DNA of 44,839 bases from Desulfatibacillum aliphaticivorans DSM 15576 (GTDB taxonomy: Bacteria; Desulfobacterota; Desulfobacteria; Desulfobacterales; Desulfatibacillaceae). Positions 1 to 7,196 of this stretch are shown here, one piece after another (within the stretch, counting starts at the first letter, position 1; every line of letters begins with the position of its first letter). The notes below the pieces were generated by a model. That model saw only the letters and a list, made by a program, of their open reading frames with translations, had not been told where the DNA came from and searched no databases. The position numbers and the translations under genes are program-made. The DNA lies in assembly GCF_000429905.1 (NCBI RefSeq), contig NZ_AUCT01000041.1, positions 1 through 44,839 of the forward strand, read 5' to 3'.

Positions 1-396
1 GACGGCAAGTACTTGTTGTCCTGCAGCGACGATACCCTTTCGCCCGAGGAGATTGCCCTGGGCTACAAGCAGTTGTTGGAAGTGGAGCGAGCCTTCCGCA
101 CCCTGAAAAGCACCTTGGATCTGCGCCCGGTGTATCACCGCAAAGACGAACGCATCCGGAGCCACGTGACTTTGTGCTGGCTTGCGCTGTTGCTGGTGCG
201 TTTCATTGAGTTGGAAACGGGCATGACCTGGAACCAGGTTCGCAGGATTCTGGAGCGCCTGCACATGGGCGAATTTTTTTTGAATAATTCGCGTGTACTA
301 CAGCGTACGGAATTGTCGGCGGATCAGAATAAAGTTCTGAAAAAATTAAAGATAAAGCCCCCACCCCTTATCAAAAAGATCGATTTGACCTCCTGA
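1..396 (+). CDS. IS1634-type transposase, C-terminal fragment (cut by window edge)
   Basis: The reading frame is open from the first base and ends with TGA at 394-396. The visible 131 residues carry the end of the DDE transposase catalytic domain: a DDT-L-S-P-EEIALGYKQL stretch followed by EVERAFRTLKSTLDLRPVYHR, whose glutamate is the expected third catalytic acid of IS4/IS1634-group enzymes, then the conserved HV-LC-LALLL helix. The gene would normally be 450-550 residues, so only the last quarter is seen. No terminal inverted repeat could be identified in 397-547, so the element's right edge is not fixed. The next gene begins about 150 bases on and may have been cut by this insertion. Confidence 0.8.
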   Translation, partial: DGKYLLSCSDDTLSPEEIALGYKQLLEVERAFRTLKSTLDLRPVYHRKDERIRSHVTLCWLALLLVRFIELETGMTWNQVRRILERLHMGEFFLNNSRVLQRTELSADQNKVLKKLKIKPPPLIKKIDLTS

Positions 397-547
397 TTTG
401 TAGGCACCACACTATTTTTGTCCTCTCAGATAACTAATTGTTTTTATATCCTATTGACAAAATCGTGTTCCTACCACTGTCGAAGGCAGGTGCTACGTCA
501 CTCATCCTAGCTTTGCGCAGTCTCCTGAGCACTATGTTCGTGCCTTT

Positions 548-1168
548 TTGCTAATATTAAAAGACCTTCAAGAAATTTTTGACTTCGTCGAACCTTCAGA
601 CAAGAATCAGGAATGCTACTCATATCGGATTCATGCATTGCTTCTTCGTTCGTGTGTTGAGGTTGAAGCCAACTGCAAGGCCATAATGAAGGAAAATGGA
701 TACAATAAGTCTGGCAATTGGAATATGGATGACTACAAGAAAATAGACAAAACTCATTTTCTGTCTGCATATGAAATTAAAGTTCCGAATTGGGTTGGAG
801 AGAATTCAATTCGGATGCCATTTATGCCATGGTCTGAAGATAAGTCTCTTTCTTGGTATCAAGCGTATAACGCTACCAAGCATGATCGTCATTTAAAATT
901 TGAAAAGGCGACTTTCGAGCATCTAATTGATTCATGTTGCGCCGTCCTCATTCTCCTATCAGCGCAGTTTGGGACGAATGATTTTTCACCAAGAGCAGGT
1001 TCTTTAATGTTAGAAGGATCATATGATCAAATGGAAAGCGGGATAGGAGGGTTCTTTAGAGTAAAATTTCCTAACGACATACCTCATGAAGATAGGTATG
1101 ATTTTAACTGGCAGGAGTTGCGGAATTGTCCAGACCCCTTTCAGGAACTTGATTACCAAAATATGTAA
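548..1168 (+). CDS. AT-rich hypothetical protein, start uncertain, possibly 5'-truncated
   Basis: An open frame of about 206 residues with no function I recognise. It is rich in aromatic residues, has no signal peptide or membrane segment, and contains a central YNATKHDRH motif and an EVEANCKAI helix, which suggests a soluble helical protein. Its codon use is clearly more AT-rich than that of the heat-shock and operon genes nearby, a sign of horizontal acquisition. The only start at the indicated 5' end is a TTG at 548 without a convincing ribosome binding site. The frame stays open upstream to about 458, and those codons (SPEHYVRAF) read like protein. Either an unusual start is used or the true N-terminus was lost when the upstream IS inserted. 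Transcription would run into the hairpin at 1288-1327. Confidence 0.55.
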   Translation: MLILKDLQEIFDFVEPSDKNQECYSYRIHALLLRSCVEVEANCKAIMKENGYNKSGNWNMDDYKKIDKTHFLSAYEIKVPNWVGENSIRMPFMPWSEDKSLSWYQAYNATKHDRHLKFEKATFEHLIDSCCAVLILLSAQFGTNDFSPRAGSLMLEGSYDQMESGIGGFFRVKFPNDIPHEDRYDFNWQELRNCPDPFQELDYQNM

Positions 1169-1217
1169 AGTGAATTCTACGTTTGACGCTTGAGTATGTT
1201 GAACGAGGCTGATTAAC

Positions 1218-1259
1218 GGCCAACGCTGGATTCCCGCCAGGAACACGCGGGAATGACGG
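1218..1259. repeat. Dispersed hairpin repeat, copy 1
   Basis: This stretch matches 18868-18909: both begin GGCCAACGCTGG, contain TTCCCG, and end CGGGAATGACGG. In this copy the arms are ATTCCCGC and GCGGGAAT around a 9-base loop. In the other copy the arm bases change together, so pairing is kept. It is a REP-like intergenic repeat. Confidence 0.7.
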
Positions 1260-1287
1260 GAAAAATGGACCGGGATAGACTATGAAA

Positions 1288-1327
1288 CGCCGCCTGGGCT
1301 GTTAGGCCGGGGCGGCGCTTTTGTTTT
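1288..1327. terminator. GC-rich hairpin, probable terminator between convergent genes
   Basis: CGCCGCC (1288-1294) pairs with GGCGGCG (1311-1317). On the plus strand this is followed by CTTTTGTTTTG, a U-rich tract. It sits between the convergent hypothetical gene and the hsp20 gene and could serve both, with the better U-tract on the plus strand. Confidence 0.55.
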
Positions 1328-1358
1328 GATTTCAGGACGGCGATACTTATCTCAAGCG

Positions 1359-1916
1359 TCATGCGGCGGCCACTTCGATTTTCCGGCCCTGAGAAGCCGG
1401 GGCTTCCTTTCTGGGGATTTTGATTTTCATGACCCCGTTTTTATAAGACGCCTTAATGCCGTCCTGATCCGCATCATGGGGCAATGACAGGACCCGCTGG
1501 AATGAACCGTAAGAGCGTTCCATCCGGTAATGGTTCTTGCCCTTTTCTTCGGTCTCCTGCTTTTTCTCGCCGGAAATCCGCAGGACGTCCTTGTCCAGTT
1601 CCAGGTGGATGTCCTTTTCCTCCATTCCGGGCAGTTCCACGGAAACCTGATATTCCTTATCCGCGGCGCTGATGTCCAGGGTGGGCTTAATCCACGGATC
1701 CCTGGCCAAGGCCGGAAGGCTCCAACCGGTTCCCAGGCCGGGCATGCCGAAGCTGCGGAACACGTCATCGAACATCCTGTCGATTTCACTGTGCAACTGC
1801 GCCAGGGGCGCCTGGGGCTGTACAGCCTGCTCGGCGTTTTTGTTCACAATGGGCAGATTTTTTTCTTCCAGTTCCTTTTTAAACCAGTTCCATGGTGCGA
1901 GTTTTTTGGCATCCAT
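1359..1916 (-). CDS. hsp20: Hsp20/alpha-crystallin small heat shock protein
   Basis: A 185-residue cytosolic small heat shock protein, an ATP-independent holdase that keeps unfolding proteins soluble for DnaK/ClpB. The alpha-crystallin domain spans roughly residues 75-175: PTLDISAADKEYQVSVELPG at its start, the ELDKDVLRISGEK strand pair, then SFQRVLSLPHDAD and YKNGVMKIKIPRKE. The C-terminal tail does not hold an obvious I-x-I motif. The ATG at 1916 is preferred over an upstream ATG at 1943 because AGGAGGT lies 7 bases before it. It follows the membrane-anchored Hsp20 gene by 81 bases on the same strand and may be cotranscribed with it. A GC hairpin (CCGCCC/GGGCGG, about 1972-1986) sits in that gap and has no U-tract. 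Confidence 0.93.
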   Translation of the reverse strand: MDAKKLAPWNWFKKELEEKNLPIVNKNAEQAVQPQAPLAQLHSEIDRMFDDVFRSFGMPGLGTGWSLPALARDPWIKPTLDISAADKEYQVSVELPGMEEKDIHLELDKDVLRISGEKKQETEEKGKNHYRMERSYGSFQRVLSLPHDADQDGIKASYKNGVMKIKIPRKEAPASQGRKIEVAAA

Positions 1917-1997
1917 AATAATGACCTCCTTGTTCTTGATCACAATTAGCGGACAATTCCCGCAGCACAGTTCCGCCCAATGGGCGGGCCTTCCATA

Positions 1998-2666
1998 TTA
2001 CACTTTGGGCACGGTGATGATGATCTGGTCATCGCCGTTGGTGATTTTGGCGCTTCCGTAATTGGCGTCGTCAGGCAGGGAGAACCGCTGGCTGATGGTG
2101 GAGGCGACCTCCTGCCTGGCCGTCACCTCGCCGTCGGCGTTTTTCTTTTCCACCACTTTGTTTAGGGTTCCCGAAATTTGAATGCCGTCTTTGGTGACGT
2201 CCACCTTCAAATCCTGGCTCGACCGGTTGGGTATGGAAATCTTGTACTCATAGGCGTGGGCCTTATCCTCCATGGACATGGAAAAGGAGTCGTGACCGGT
2301 GAACCGGGCGTCGTACCAGTCCCCCCAGGAATTGTCGAAAGCGCCTTGCTGACCTTTTTCCAATTGTTTATGGATATCCCTTCTCAACTGCTCCATCTTT
2401 TGAAAGGGGTCGGAATTGTCCTTGAAAAAGCCCTCATCAAAAAATTTATCCAGCATGTCAAAGGCCTGATCCTGGCCCAGCTTGAACTCCTTGGAGAAAG
2501 ATTTTGAAAAAGATTCAAGGCCCTTGGGCATGGCGGGCGCGCTCAAATCGTCAATCCGGATGGGCTCGTCCTTGTCTTTCAGGAGGGCGGCGCCCAGCAG
2601 GACGCAAACTACCAAAAGAGCCAAAACGCCAAACTTGGCCAAGGTGTATTTTTTTTCCAGTTCCAT
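1998..2666 (-). CDS. Membrane-anchored Hsp20-like protein
   Basis: A 222-residue protein. A single hydrophobic segment at about residues 10-29 (AKFGVLALLVVCVLLGAALL) follows a short charged start, predicting an N-terminal anchor with the rest in the periplasm. A helical linker rich in K, E and F occupies residues 40-110. The C-terminal ~95 residues resemble an alpha-crystallin domain: AYEYKISIPN, the DGIQISGTL strands, FSLPDDAN and a final IIITVPKV. Most Hsp20 proteins are soluble, so the anchored version suggests chaperone work at the membrane or in the periplasm; that is an inference. The ATG at 2666 has AAAGGAG upstream and is preferred over an upstream start at 2735. A good promoter lies about 265 bases upstream at 2931-2958. 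Confidence 0.8.
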   Translation of the reverse strand: MELEKKYTLAKFGVLALLVVCVLLGAALLKDKDEPIRIDDLSAPAMPKGLESFSKSFSKEFKLGQDQAFDMLDKFFDEGFFKDNSDPFQKMEQLRRDIHKQLEKGQQGAFDNSWGDWYDARFTGHDSFSMSMEDKAHAYEYKISIPNRSSQDLKVDVTKDGIQISGTLNKVVEKKNADGEVTARQEVASTISQRFSLPDDANYGSAKITNGDDQIIITVPKV

Positions 2667-2822
2667 GAGATTCTCCTTTCCGCACAATAGGCCGCGGTTT
2701 CGAAAGAGCGCTTTTCCTCCGAAAAGGGACCTCACTTGTCAGGTGCGATCTGTTTGGTTGGGATTTCTTCAGCTTGCAGGGACGGATTAACGGCCCTATA
2801 TCCCTGCAGTAAGGATGGTTCT

Positions 2823-2846
2823 TTATGGAAAGGCGTTGGGTTTCAT
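2823..2846 (-). other. Seven-codon micro-ORF in the leader of the anchored hsp20
   Basis: On the minus strand ATG at 2846 reads M-K-P-N-A-F-P-stop and is preceded by GAAGGAGG with 6-base spacing, a strong ribosome binding site. It lies within the ~265-base leader downstream of the promoter at 2931-2958. It could be a leader peptide or chance. Confidence 0.3.
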
Positions 2847-2930
2847 TTTTTTCCTCCTTCTTCGGCTTAAAGTCAGAAAAAAATATCGGTTGCGATGTTA
2901 TTCTTATGAATACATCCAACTTCCGAGTAA

Positions 2931-2958
2931 AAAATAACGCAACGCCATGCCCTGTCAA
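2931..2958 (-). promoter_or_regulatory. Sigma-70-type promoter for the Hsp20 pair
   Basis: Reading the minus strand, TTGACA (2958-2953), 16 bases, then TATTTT (2936-2931). The -35 box is preceded by CCCC, as in some heat-shock promoters, but no CCCCAT-type sigma-32 -10 box was found. The long 2667-3221 gap otherwise holds only the micro-ORF and a weak stem (GCAGGGA/TCCCTGC). Confidence 0.5.
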
Positions 2959-3221
2959 GGGGAAGCTGGGCGACTTTTTATGAAAGGCGGCTCCATGTTG
3001 CAGACAAATAGGTAGAACGTCTATAGGCGCCAAATCAAAACAAAAAAGGACGCCGGGCCCCCCTTTCCGAGAATACGTCGCGGGAATGGCGGATATACTG
3101 CGACAGGCGGTCATGACATGTGCTTATGACATGTTGCGTCAAAGGGTCCGGATGTGGTATTCTGTTTATCGAACGTGGAATTCTCATCAAAAAATCTCTC
3201 TTAAAGGCCTTGAGACAAATC

Positions 3222-4052
3222 ATGCTGGATTTTCTGAAAATGCGGGACATCGACGCCTTGGATAACAGGGACCTTGGCCTGATCGACTGGGTTTCCCCTT
3301 TGACGGGCAGGCTGTTGAAGGCTTACTTCCGCGCTTCGGTGCACGGTCTGGAGAACGTCCCCCGGGGGCCGGCGTTGTACGTAGGCAACCACAATATGGG
3401 GATGATGACCCTGGACACCTTTATTTTCTTTGCGGAGGCGTACAAGGTTTTGGGCGTGGACGCCCTGCCCTACGGACTGGCGCACGACTTGCCCATCAGG
3501 CTTCCCGGGGTCAATCAAGTGCTGACTAAAATGGGTGGAATCCGGGCCTGCCAAGAGAACGCGGCCAAGGCCTTCGCACAAGGCAAAAAAGTGGTGGTCT
3601 ATCCCGGAGGAGACGCGGACGCCTGGAGGCCCTTCAAGCACAGGAACAAGATCGTCTTCAGCGGGCGCCGGGGATACATGAAGCTGGCTCTAAAAGAAAA
3701 GGTTCCCATCATTCCCTTTGTGGCGGCGGGCGCCCAGTCGACGACCATTATCGTGAGCGACAACCAATGGCTCGCCAAGGCCCTGGGCATGGATAAATGG
3801 CTGCGCACCAAGGTGTGGCCCCTCACCTTGTGCCTGCCGTGGGGAATTGCACCCGGGCCGGCGCCGGTCTTTCTGCCTTATCCGGCCAAGATCAAAATCG
3901 AAGCCATGAAGCCCATACGATTCCGCCGCCGCGGCCCCAAAGCCGCGGAGGACCTTGATTACGTCAATCAATGCGCCGACAAGGTGGAAGCCGCCATGCA
4001 GAAAACCCTCACTCGCCTGGCTGGCGAGCTTAAGGGTGAAAAAACCGCCTGA
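3222..4052 (+). CDS. PlsC/DGAT-like lysophospholipid acyltransferase family protein
   Basis: A 276-residue acyltransferase of the LPLAT superfamily, most like the MGAT/DGAT-like branch (cd07987) that moves acyl groups from acyl-CoA or acyl-ACP to glycerolipids or similar hydroxyl acceptors. Motif I is VGNHNMGMMTLD with His57 and Asp65, the longer H-to-D spacing typical of this branch. Motif III is VVVYPGGDADAWRP, and a conserved KLALKEKVPIIPFVAAGA strand follows. No transmembrane helix is obvious, so peripheral membrane association is likely. The frame is open to 3120, but the first ATG with a protein-like context is at 3222 (MLDFLKM); its ribosome site is weak, so the start is uncertain by up to 34 codons. 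It converges with the next gene, leaving 11 bases between stops. The exact substrate cannot be told. Confidence 0.85.
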   Translation: MLDFLKMRDIDALDNRDLGLIDWVSPLTGRLLKAYFRASVHGLENVPRGPALYVGNHNMGMMTLDTFIFFAEAYKVLGVDALPYGLAHDLPIRLPGVNQVLTKMGGIRACQENAAKAFAQGKKVVVYPGGDADAWRPFKHRNKIVFSGRRGYMKLALKEKVPIIPFVAAGAQSTTIIVSDNQWLAKALGMDKWLRTKVWPLTLCLPWGIAPGPAPVFLPYPAKIKIEAMKPIRFRRRGPKAAEDLDYVNQCADKVEAAMQKTLTRLAGELKGEKTA

Positions 4053-4063
4053 CCGCTTCGCTT

Positions 4064-4636
4064 TTAAAACCGGATGACCACTTTGTATTCCCACGCGTTA
4101 AAATCTCCCCATGGGATCAGTCTTGTCCCGGCCCCAAGGCCGGGAGGGAACGGGTCTCTGGCGCGCAGGATAAAGGGGCCGGCGTCCGTGTATCCATAGA
4201 CTACATAATAGTGATTCCGGTTGCCGATCACCACCAGCTTGTCAGAGCCGATATCCTCCCGAAAGTCTCGGGGCGAACAGGAAGAGCTAATGGTTCCGCC
4301 AAGATCCCAGTGGTTGAAGATTCCGTACGTGCGCTTTACCATTGCGACTCTCTCGCTGTCCGGATTGGGTGGATTGCCTGAGACATCCAATTGTTCGGGG
4401 GTAATATCGTCATCCACCTCCAGCAACAAGTCGGTTTCGGCGGCGGTTGACCAAGCAAGAAGAACATCCGGATCCCCCTGGCTGATCAACAACATGAGAC
4501 TGGCATAGGCAATGCCGTACTGGGAAGGAACATCCATGTTCAGGTAAGCCCTGACCATTTGCTCTGCGGCGGCGAAGCACCATGCGCCGGTTTCCTGGGC
4601 CACCAGGTCCGGAGGGCCGGTCACGTCTCTGGACAT
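4064..4636 (-). CDS. Papain-like (C39-like) cysteine peptidase-fold protein, paralog A
   Basis: A 190-residue protein without signal peptide or membrane segment. It shows the papain-like signature: Gln14, six residues before Cys20 in TGAWCFAAAEQM (the papain Gln19/Cys25 spacing), His142 in NHYYVVYGY, and Asp161 in an RDP motif. This fits the C39-like/AvrRpt2-like small cysteine peptidases. It is a tandem paralog of the next gene, sharing the MSRDV start, the VSGNPPNP block and the C-terminal W-KVVIRF. ATG 4636 has GGAGGT six bases upstream. The middle third differs from its twin, with an acidic EVDDD stretch, so the two may have different targets. No transporter, precursor peptide or immunity gene is adjacent. 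Peptidase activity is inferred, not shown. Confidence 0.7.
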   Translation of the reverse strand: MSRDVTGPPDLVAQETGAWCFAAAEQMVRAYLNMDVPSQYGIAYASLMLLISQGDPDVLLAWSTAAETDLLLEVDDDITPEQLDVSGNPPNPDSERVAMVKRTYGIFNHWDLGGTISSSCSPRDFREDIGSDKLVVIGNRNHYYVVYGYTDAGPFILRARDPFPPGLGAGTRLIPWGDFNAWEYKVVIRF

Positions 4637-4752
4637 AGCAATACCTCCATAAATGCGCGGCCAGGCGGATAATCTCCGGCATGCGCGGTTCTCCGCCAAA
4701 ATCCGTCCTAAACGCGCCAGGCGCGCAAAATCGCTTTTTCACGCCCAAAGGA

Positions 4753-5328
4753 TTAAAACCGGATCACCACTTTGGCGTGCCAAGCGTTGAAGTTGGCGTA
4801 GGGAACCGCTGTGGAAAGGCCTCCCACGCCCGTGGGCATGGGGTCCCGGACTTTGAGGTCAAATCCGTTGATGTCGTTATATCCATAAACCACATAGTAA
4901 TGGATAAAGTTTCCGATCACCACGATCTTGTTGGCCTCTATATCGGCCCGGAAATTCCCCTGGGTGGCCTGTCCGCCCAAACTCGCTCCCGCAAAAGGCG
5001 CTATGTTAAAAGCCCCCATTGTGTTTTGCACCAGGGCGACCCGCTGGCTGTTGGGATTAGGAGGGTTGCCGCTCACGGCCAACTGGGCGGGCGTAATATC
5101 CGCGACTACCCCGTTCATCAAATCAAGCAGCGTGGCGTTGTTCCAATTGGCCAAATGGGGCGGCGCCATGGCCCCTACCAGTTGCATGAGGCTGTTGTAG
5201 GCAATTTCGTATTGGTTAAGGACAGGGAGCCCGTAATAAGCGCGCGCCATCTGCTCCGCGGCGGCGAAGCACCAGGCGCCGGTTTGCTGGGCCACAAGGG
5301 CTGGGGGGACGTTCACATCTCTTGACAT
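4753..5328 (-). CDS. Papain-like (C39-like) cysteine peptidase-fold protein, paralog B
   Basis: A 191-residue paralog of the downstream gene (4064-4636), first of the pair in transcription. Expected catalytic residues are Gln14, Cys20 (TGAWCFAAAEQM), His143 (HYYVVYGY) and Asp162 (VRDP). As with its twin there is no export signal. Unlike C39 bacteriocin-processing domains it is not fused to an ABC transporter, which leaves cytosolic processing, a toxin-like effector, or export by an unlinked system. ATG 5328 follows AAAGGAGG with normal spacing. The genes are 116 bases apart on the same strand and look like a recent but diverged duplication. A candidate promoter lies at 5399-5427. Confidence 0.72.
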   Translation of the reverse strand: MSRDVNVPPALVAQQTGAWCFAAAEQMARAYYGLPVLNQYEIAYNSLMQLVGAMAPPHLANWNNATLLDLMNGVVADITPAQLAVSGNPPNPNSQRVALVQNTMGAFNIAPFAGASLGGQATQGNFRADIEANKIVVIGNFIHYYVVYGYNDINGFDLKVRDPMPTGVGGLSTAVPYANFNAWHAKVVIRF

Positions 5329-5398
5329 GGCATTTTCCTCCTTTGCGGTGAAAAGGAACGAAAAAACGGGCCTGACATTATCATGGTCATTTATTTAT

Positions 5399-5427
5399 CA
5401 TGTAGTACACAATACACAATAGGTCAA
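5399..5427 (-). promoter_or_regulatory. Candidate promoter for the papain-like gene pair
   Basis: On the minus strand TTGACC (5427-5422) and TACATG (5404-5399) are 17 bases apart, in an AT-rich patch with a short tandem ACAATACACAAT pattern. The -10 match is only fair. It lies 70 bases upstream of the ATG at 5328. Confidence 0.35.
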
Positions 5428-5689
5428 CAAAAAAATTCCATTGGCGTCCACTCTTAAGGAACGTTGAAAAATAAAAGAAGCGGGCTTTCAACAGCAATAC
5501 AGTTCGCCATTGGATATTGGAACTCCGGTCATCACCGGTCCCCTTATTGGCCTGCGGCCCCTGGCATTGCATGCCAGGACCGGCCGGGTGATTCTTGCTG
5601 CGGAGTCACGATTGATCCTCCACCAAGAACGGGCGTCCCTCCTGATCAGCATTCTACCAAACGATATAGGGTGAAAATTGGTCTCCGAG
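5428..5689. other. Intergenic region with two perfect small hairpins
   Basis: No gene recognised. It holds CCGGT-CATC-ACCGG (5525-5538) and CTGGCAT-TGC-ATGCCAG (5561-5577), both perfect stems. They lie downstream of the metV stop on the minus strand and may end the long operon, but neither has a U-tract. Confidence 0.4.
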
Positions 5690-6424
5690 TCACAAAATCG
5701 AGCTGATTATCCGGGCGAAGCGGCCGCTTTTGGCCATGGCCCATCCGGCCAGGGTCTTGCCCAGGCCGGGAAACTCCGGAGGAATGTCGGAGGCGAGGCG
5801 GGGTTCGCCGCTGTTTTTATGCCTTGCTTCCAGGGCTTGAAGGGCCTGGAGGTCTCCGCGCTTTTCAATTTCCTTCCACACGCATTTGCGGGCGGGGTCC
5901 ACGGCGCATTGATCGCCCTCCTGGGGCTGTTTGGAGCAGGGGGAATATTGGCGTTTGGCCGGGCATTTGGACAGCGGGCAAATGCCGCCGGTATAGGTGA
6001 GGACGCACTGGCCGCAGCCGGTGCACAGGCTTTCCGCGATAATGCTTTCTTCCCGCGTGACCACGGCGCTTCCCATGGAGTCCAGGGCTGCGACAATGGG
6101 CATGCCTGGGTCTGCAATGAATGCGGATTTAACGCCTCCGGAGCAGGAGAGCATAACCAGGGCGTCGCATTTGGAGGCGACGGGGTCCAGATGCATTTTT
6201 TTGGTCTGGCTCATGATTTCCTGGGAGCAGCAGGCCACTACGCATTGGGAGAGAACTACTTTTTTGCCCCATTTTTTCGCCAGGCCGCGCATTTTTTTCA
6301 GTCCCTGATAACCGCCCGTTCCGCTCAGGTTGGCGCACACGGCGCAGGAGATGACGGCGATGCGGTCTTTTCCCTCCAAGGCCAGCCTGATTTCCTCTTC
6401 AGGCTTCCACTCGCTTTTTACCAT
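5690..6424 (-). CDS. metV: MetV-like methylene-tetrahydrofolate reductase C-terminal-domain protein
   Basis: A 244-residue cysteine-rich protein of the MTHFR_C/MetV family (PF12225 type). In acetogens and other Wood-Ljungdahl-pathway organisms MetV partners the flavoprotein MetF in reducing methylene-THF to methyl-THF. The cysteine clusters visible are CAVCANLSGTGG near residue 34, QCVVACCSQ, and a dense C-terminal cluster LCTGCGQCVLTY, GGICPLSKCPAK, SPCSKQ, all likely Fe-S or zinc ligands. ATG 6424 is chosen because GGGGGGA sits just upstream. It is the last gene of the seven-gene minus-strand operon, 17 bases after the retropepsin-like gene. No metF or heterodisulfide-reductase gene is in the window, so its partner must lie elsewhere. 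Confidence 0.78.
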   Translation of the reverse strand: MVKSEWKPEEEIRLALEGKDRIAVISCAVCANLSGTGGYQGLKKMRGLAKKWGKKVVLSQCVVACCSQEIMSQTKKMHLDPVASKCDALVMLSCSGGVKSAFIADPGMPIVAALDSMGSAVVTREESIIAESLCTGCGQCVLTYTGGICPLSKCPAKRQYSPCSKQPQEGDQCAVDPARKCVWKEIEKRGDLQALQALEARHKNSGEPRLASDIPPEFPGLGKTLAGWAMAKSGRFARIISSIL

Positions 6425-6441
6425 TAACTTTCCCCCCAATT

Positions 6442-7188
6442 TTAACGGGACCAGACAAGGCGCTGCTTGTCGTAGTCCACATGGAACTTGAAGCCCATGA
6501 GAAAATCCATGCCCAACAAGCCGTCGTGGCCGCCGGCGGCCCTTCTTTCCAGCACAAGGACGTTCATGTTTTTTCTTTTATTCGGGCCCACCCTGATTTC
6601 ATCCACCGGTATATCCATGGCAGGCAGCAGCCCTCCCCCCACAACCTGGATGCCTGTCATGCCCCCGTCCTCCGGCTTCAAACCCAGCCGCTCGCCCACG
6701 TCTTTATTGATCAAAGTCCTGTTGGCGCCGGTGTCCAGCAGCATGGATGCGATTACGGTCTTGCCTTTAACACGAAACTGAACCGGCACAACCACCTGGC
6801 TGTTGGCGATGGTCACGGCCGTATACCCGTGCGAGCCCCTGACGTCATTGGAGGTTGCCGAGTCCGCCTGGTTTTGCAATTGCTGTTTTTTTTGCTGTTC
6901 GCGCTGATACTCCAAAAGCTGCTCCCGGCGCATTTGGCGATAGTTCCGCTCCCTCTCCCTCCGGGCTTCCAGGGCTGCTTTTTCGGCGGGAGTCATGTTA
7001 TCCGCCTCTTCGGCGTAGCTTTTTATCTGGTCCCTGTATTCGGGAGGAACTTTTGCGATGTCGTCCACATAGCAGGTCTTTCCGGAATCGTCTTTGTATC
7101 TGTAGAACTCCGCGCAAAGAAGGGCCGGAAAGCACAGCAGCGCAATCAAAAGCAAGATGGGATAAAAATATGCGGACGGTTTAATCAT
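6442..7188 (-). CDS. Secreted retropepsin-like aspartic protease with DUF4124-type N-terminus
   Basis: A 248-residue exported protein. A hydrophobic signal segment covers residues 9-25 and is followed by a DUF4124-like domain (FYRYKDDSGKTCYVDD). Next comes a charged coiled-coil linker (residues 65-108, rich in R, E and Q), then a retropepsin-like domain. Its catalytic motif is LLDTGANRTLI with Asp152, and the fold ends with GLLGMDFL and a hydrophobic strand. One copy of the DTG motif implies dimerisation, as in viral and bacterial retropepsins. ATG 7188 follows AGGGG. It lies 8 bases after recD2 and 17 before metV in the operon. The substrate is unknown; envelope protein turnover would suit its neighbours lon and rlpA. 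Confidence 0.82.
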   Translation of the reverse strand: MIKPSAYFYPILLLIALLCFPALLCAEFYRYKDDSGKTCYVDDIAKVPPEYRDQIKSYAEEADNMTPAEKAALEARRERERNYRQMRREQLLEYQREQQKKQQLQNQADSATSNDVRGSHGYTAVTIANSQVVVPVQFRVKGKTVIASMLLDTGANRTLINKDVGERLGLKPEDGGMTGIQVVGGGLLPAMDIPVDEIRVGPNKRKNMNVLVLERRAAGGHDGLLGMDFLMGFKFHVDYDKQRLVWSR

Positions 7189-7196
7189 TGGAACCC

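Noticed and set aside
2551..3114. 187-codon minus-strand gene upstream of the anchored hsp20
   Set aside because: It overlaps the start of the real hsp20-like gene in another frame, spans the promoter and has no protein-like pattern.
4064..5328. RiPP or bacteriocin cluster around the papain-like pair
   Set aside because: No precursor peptide, ABC exporter or immunity gene was found within the neighbouring sequence.
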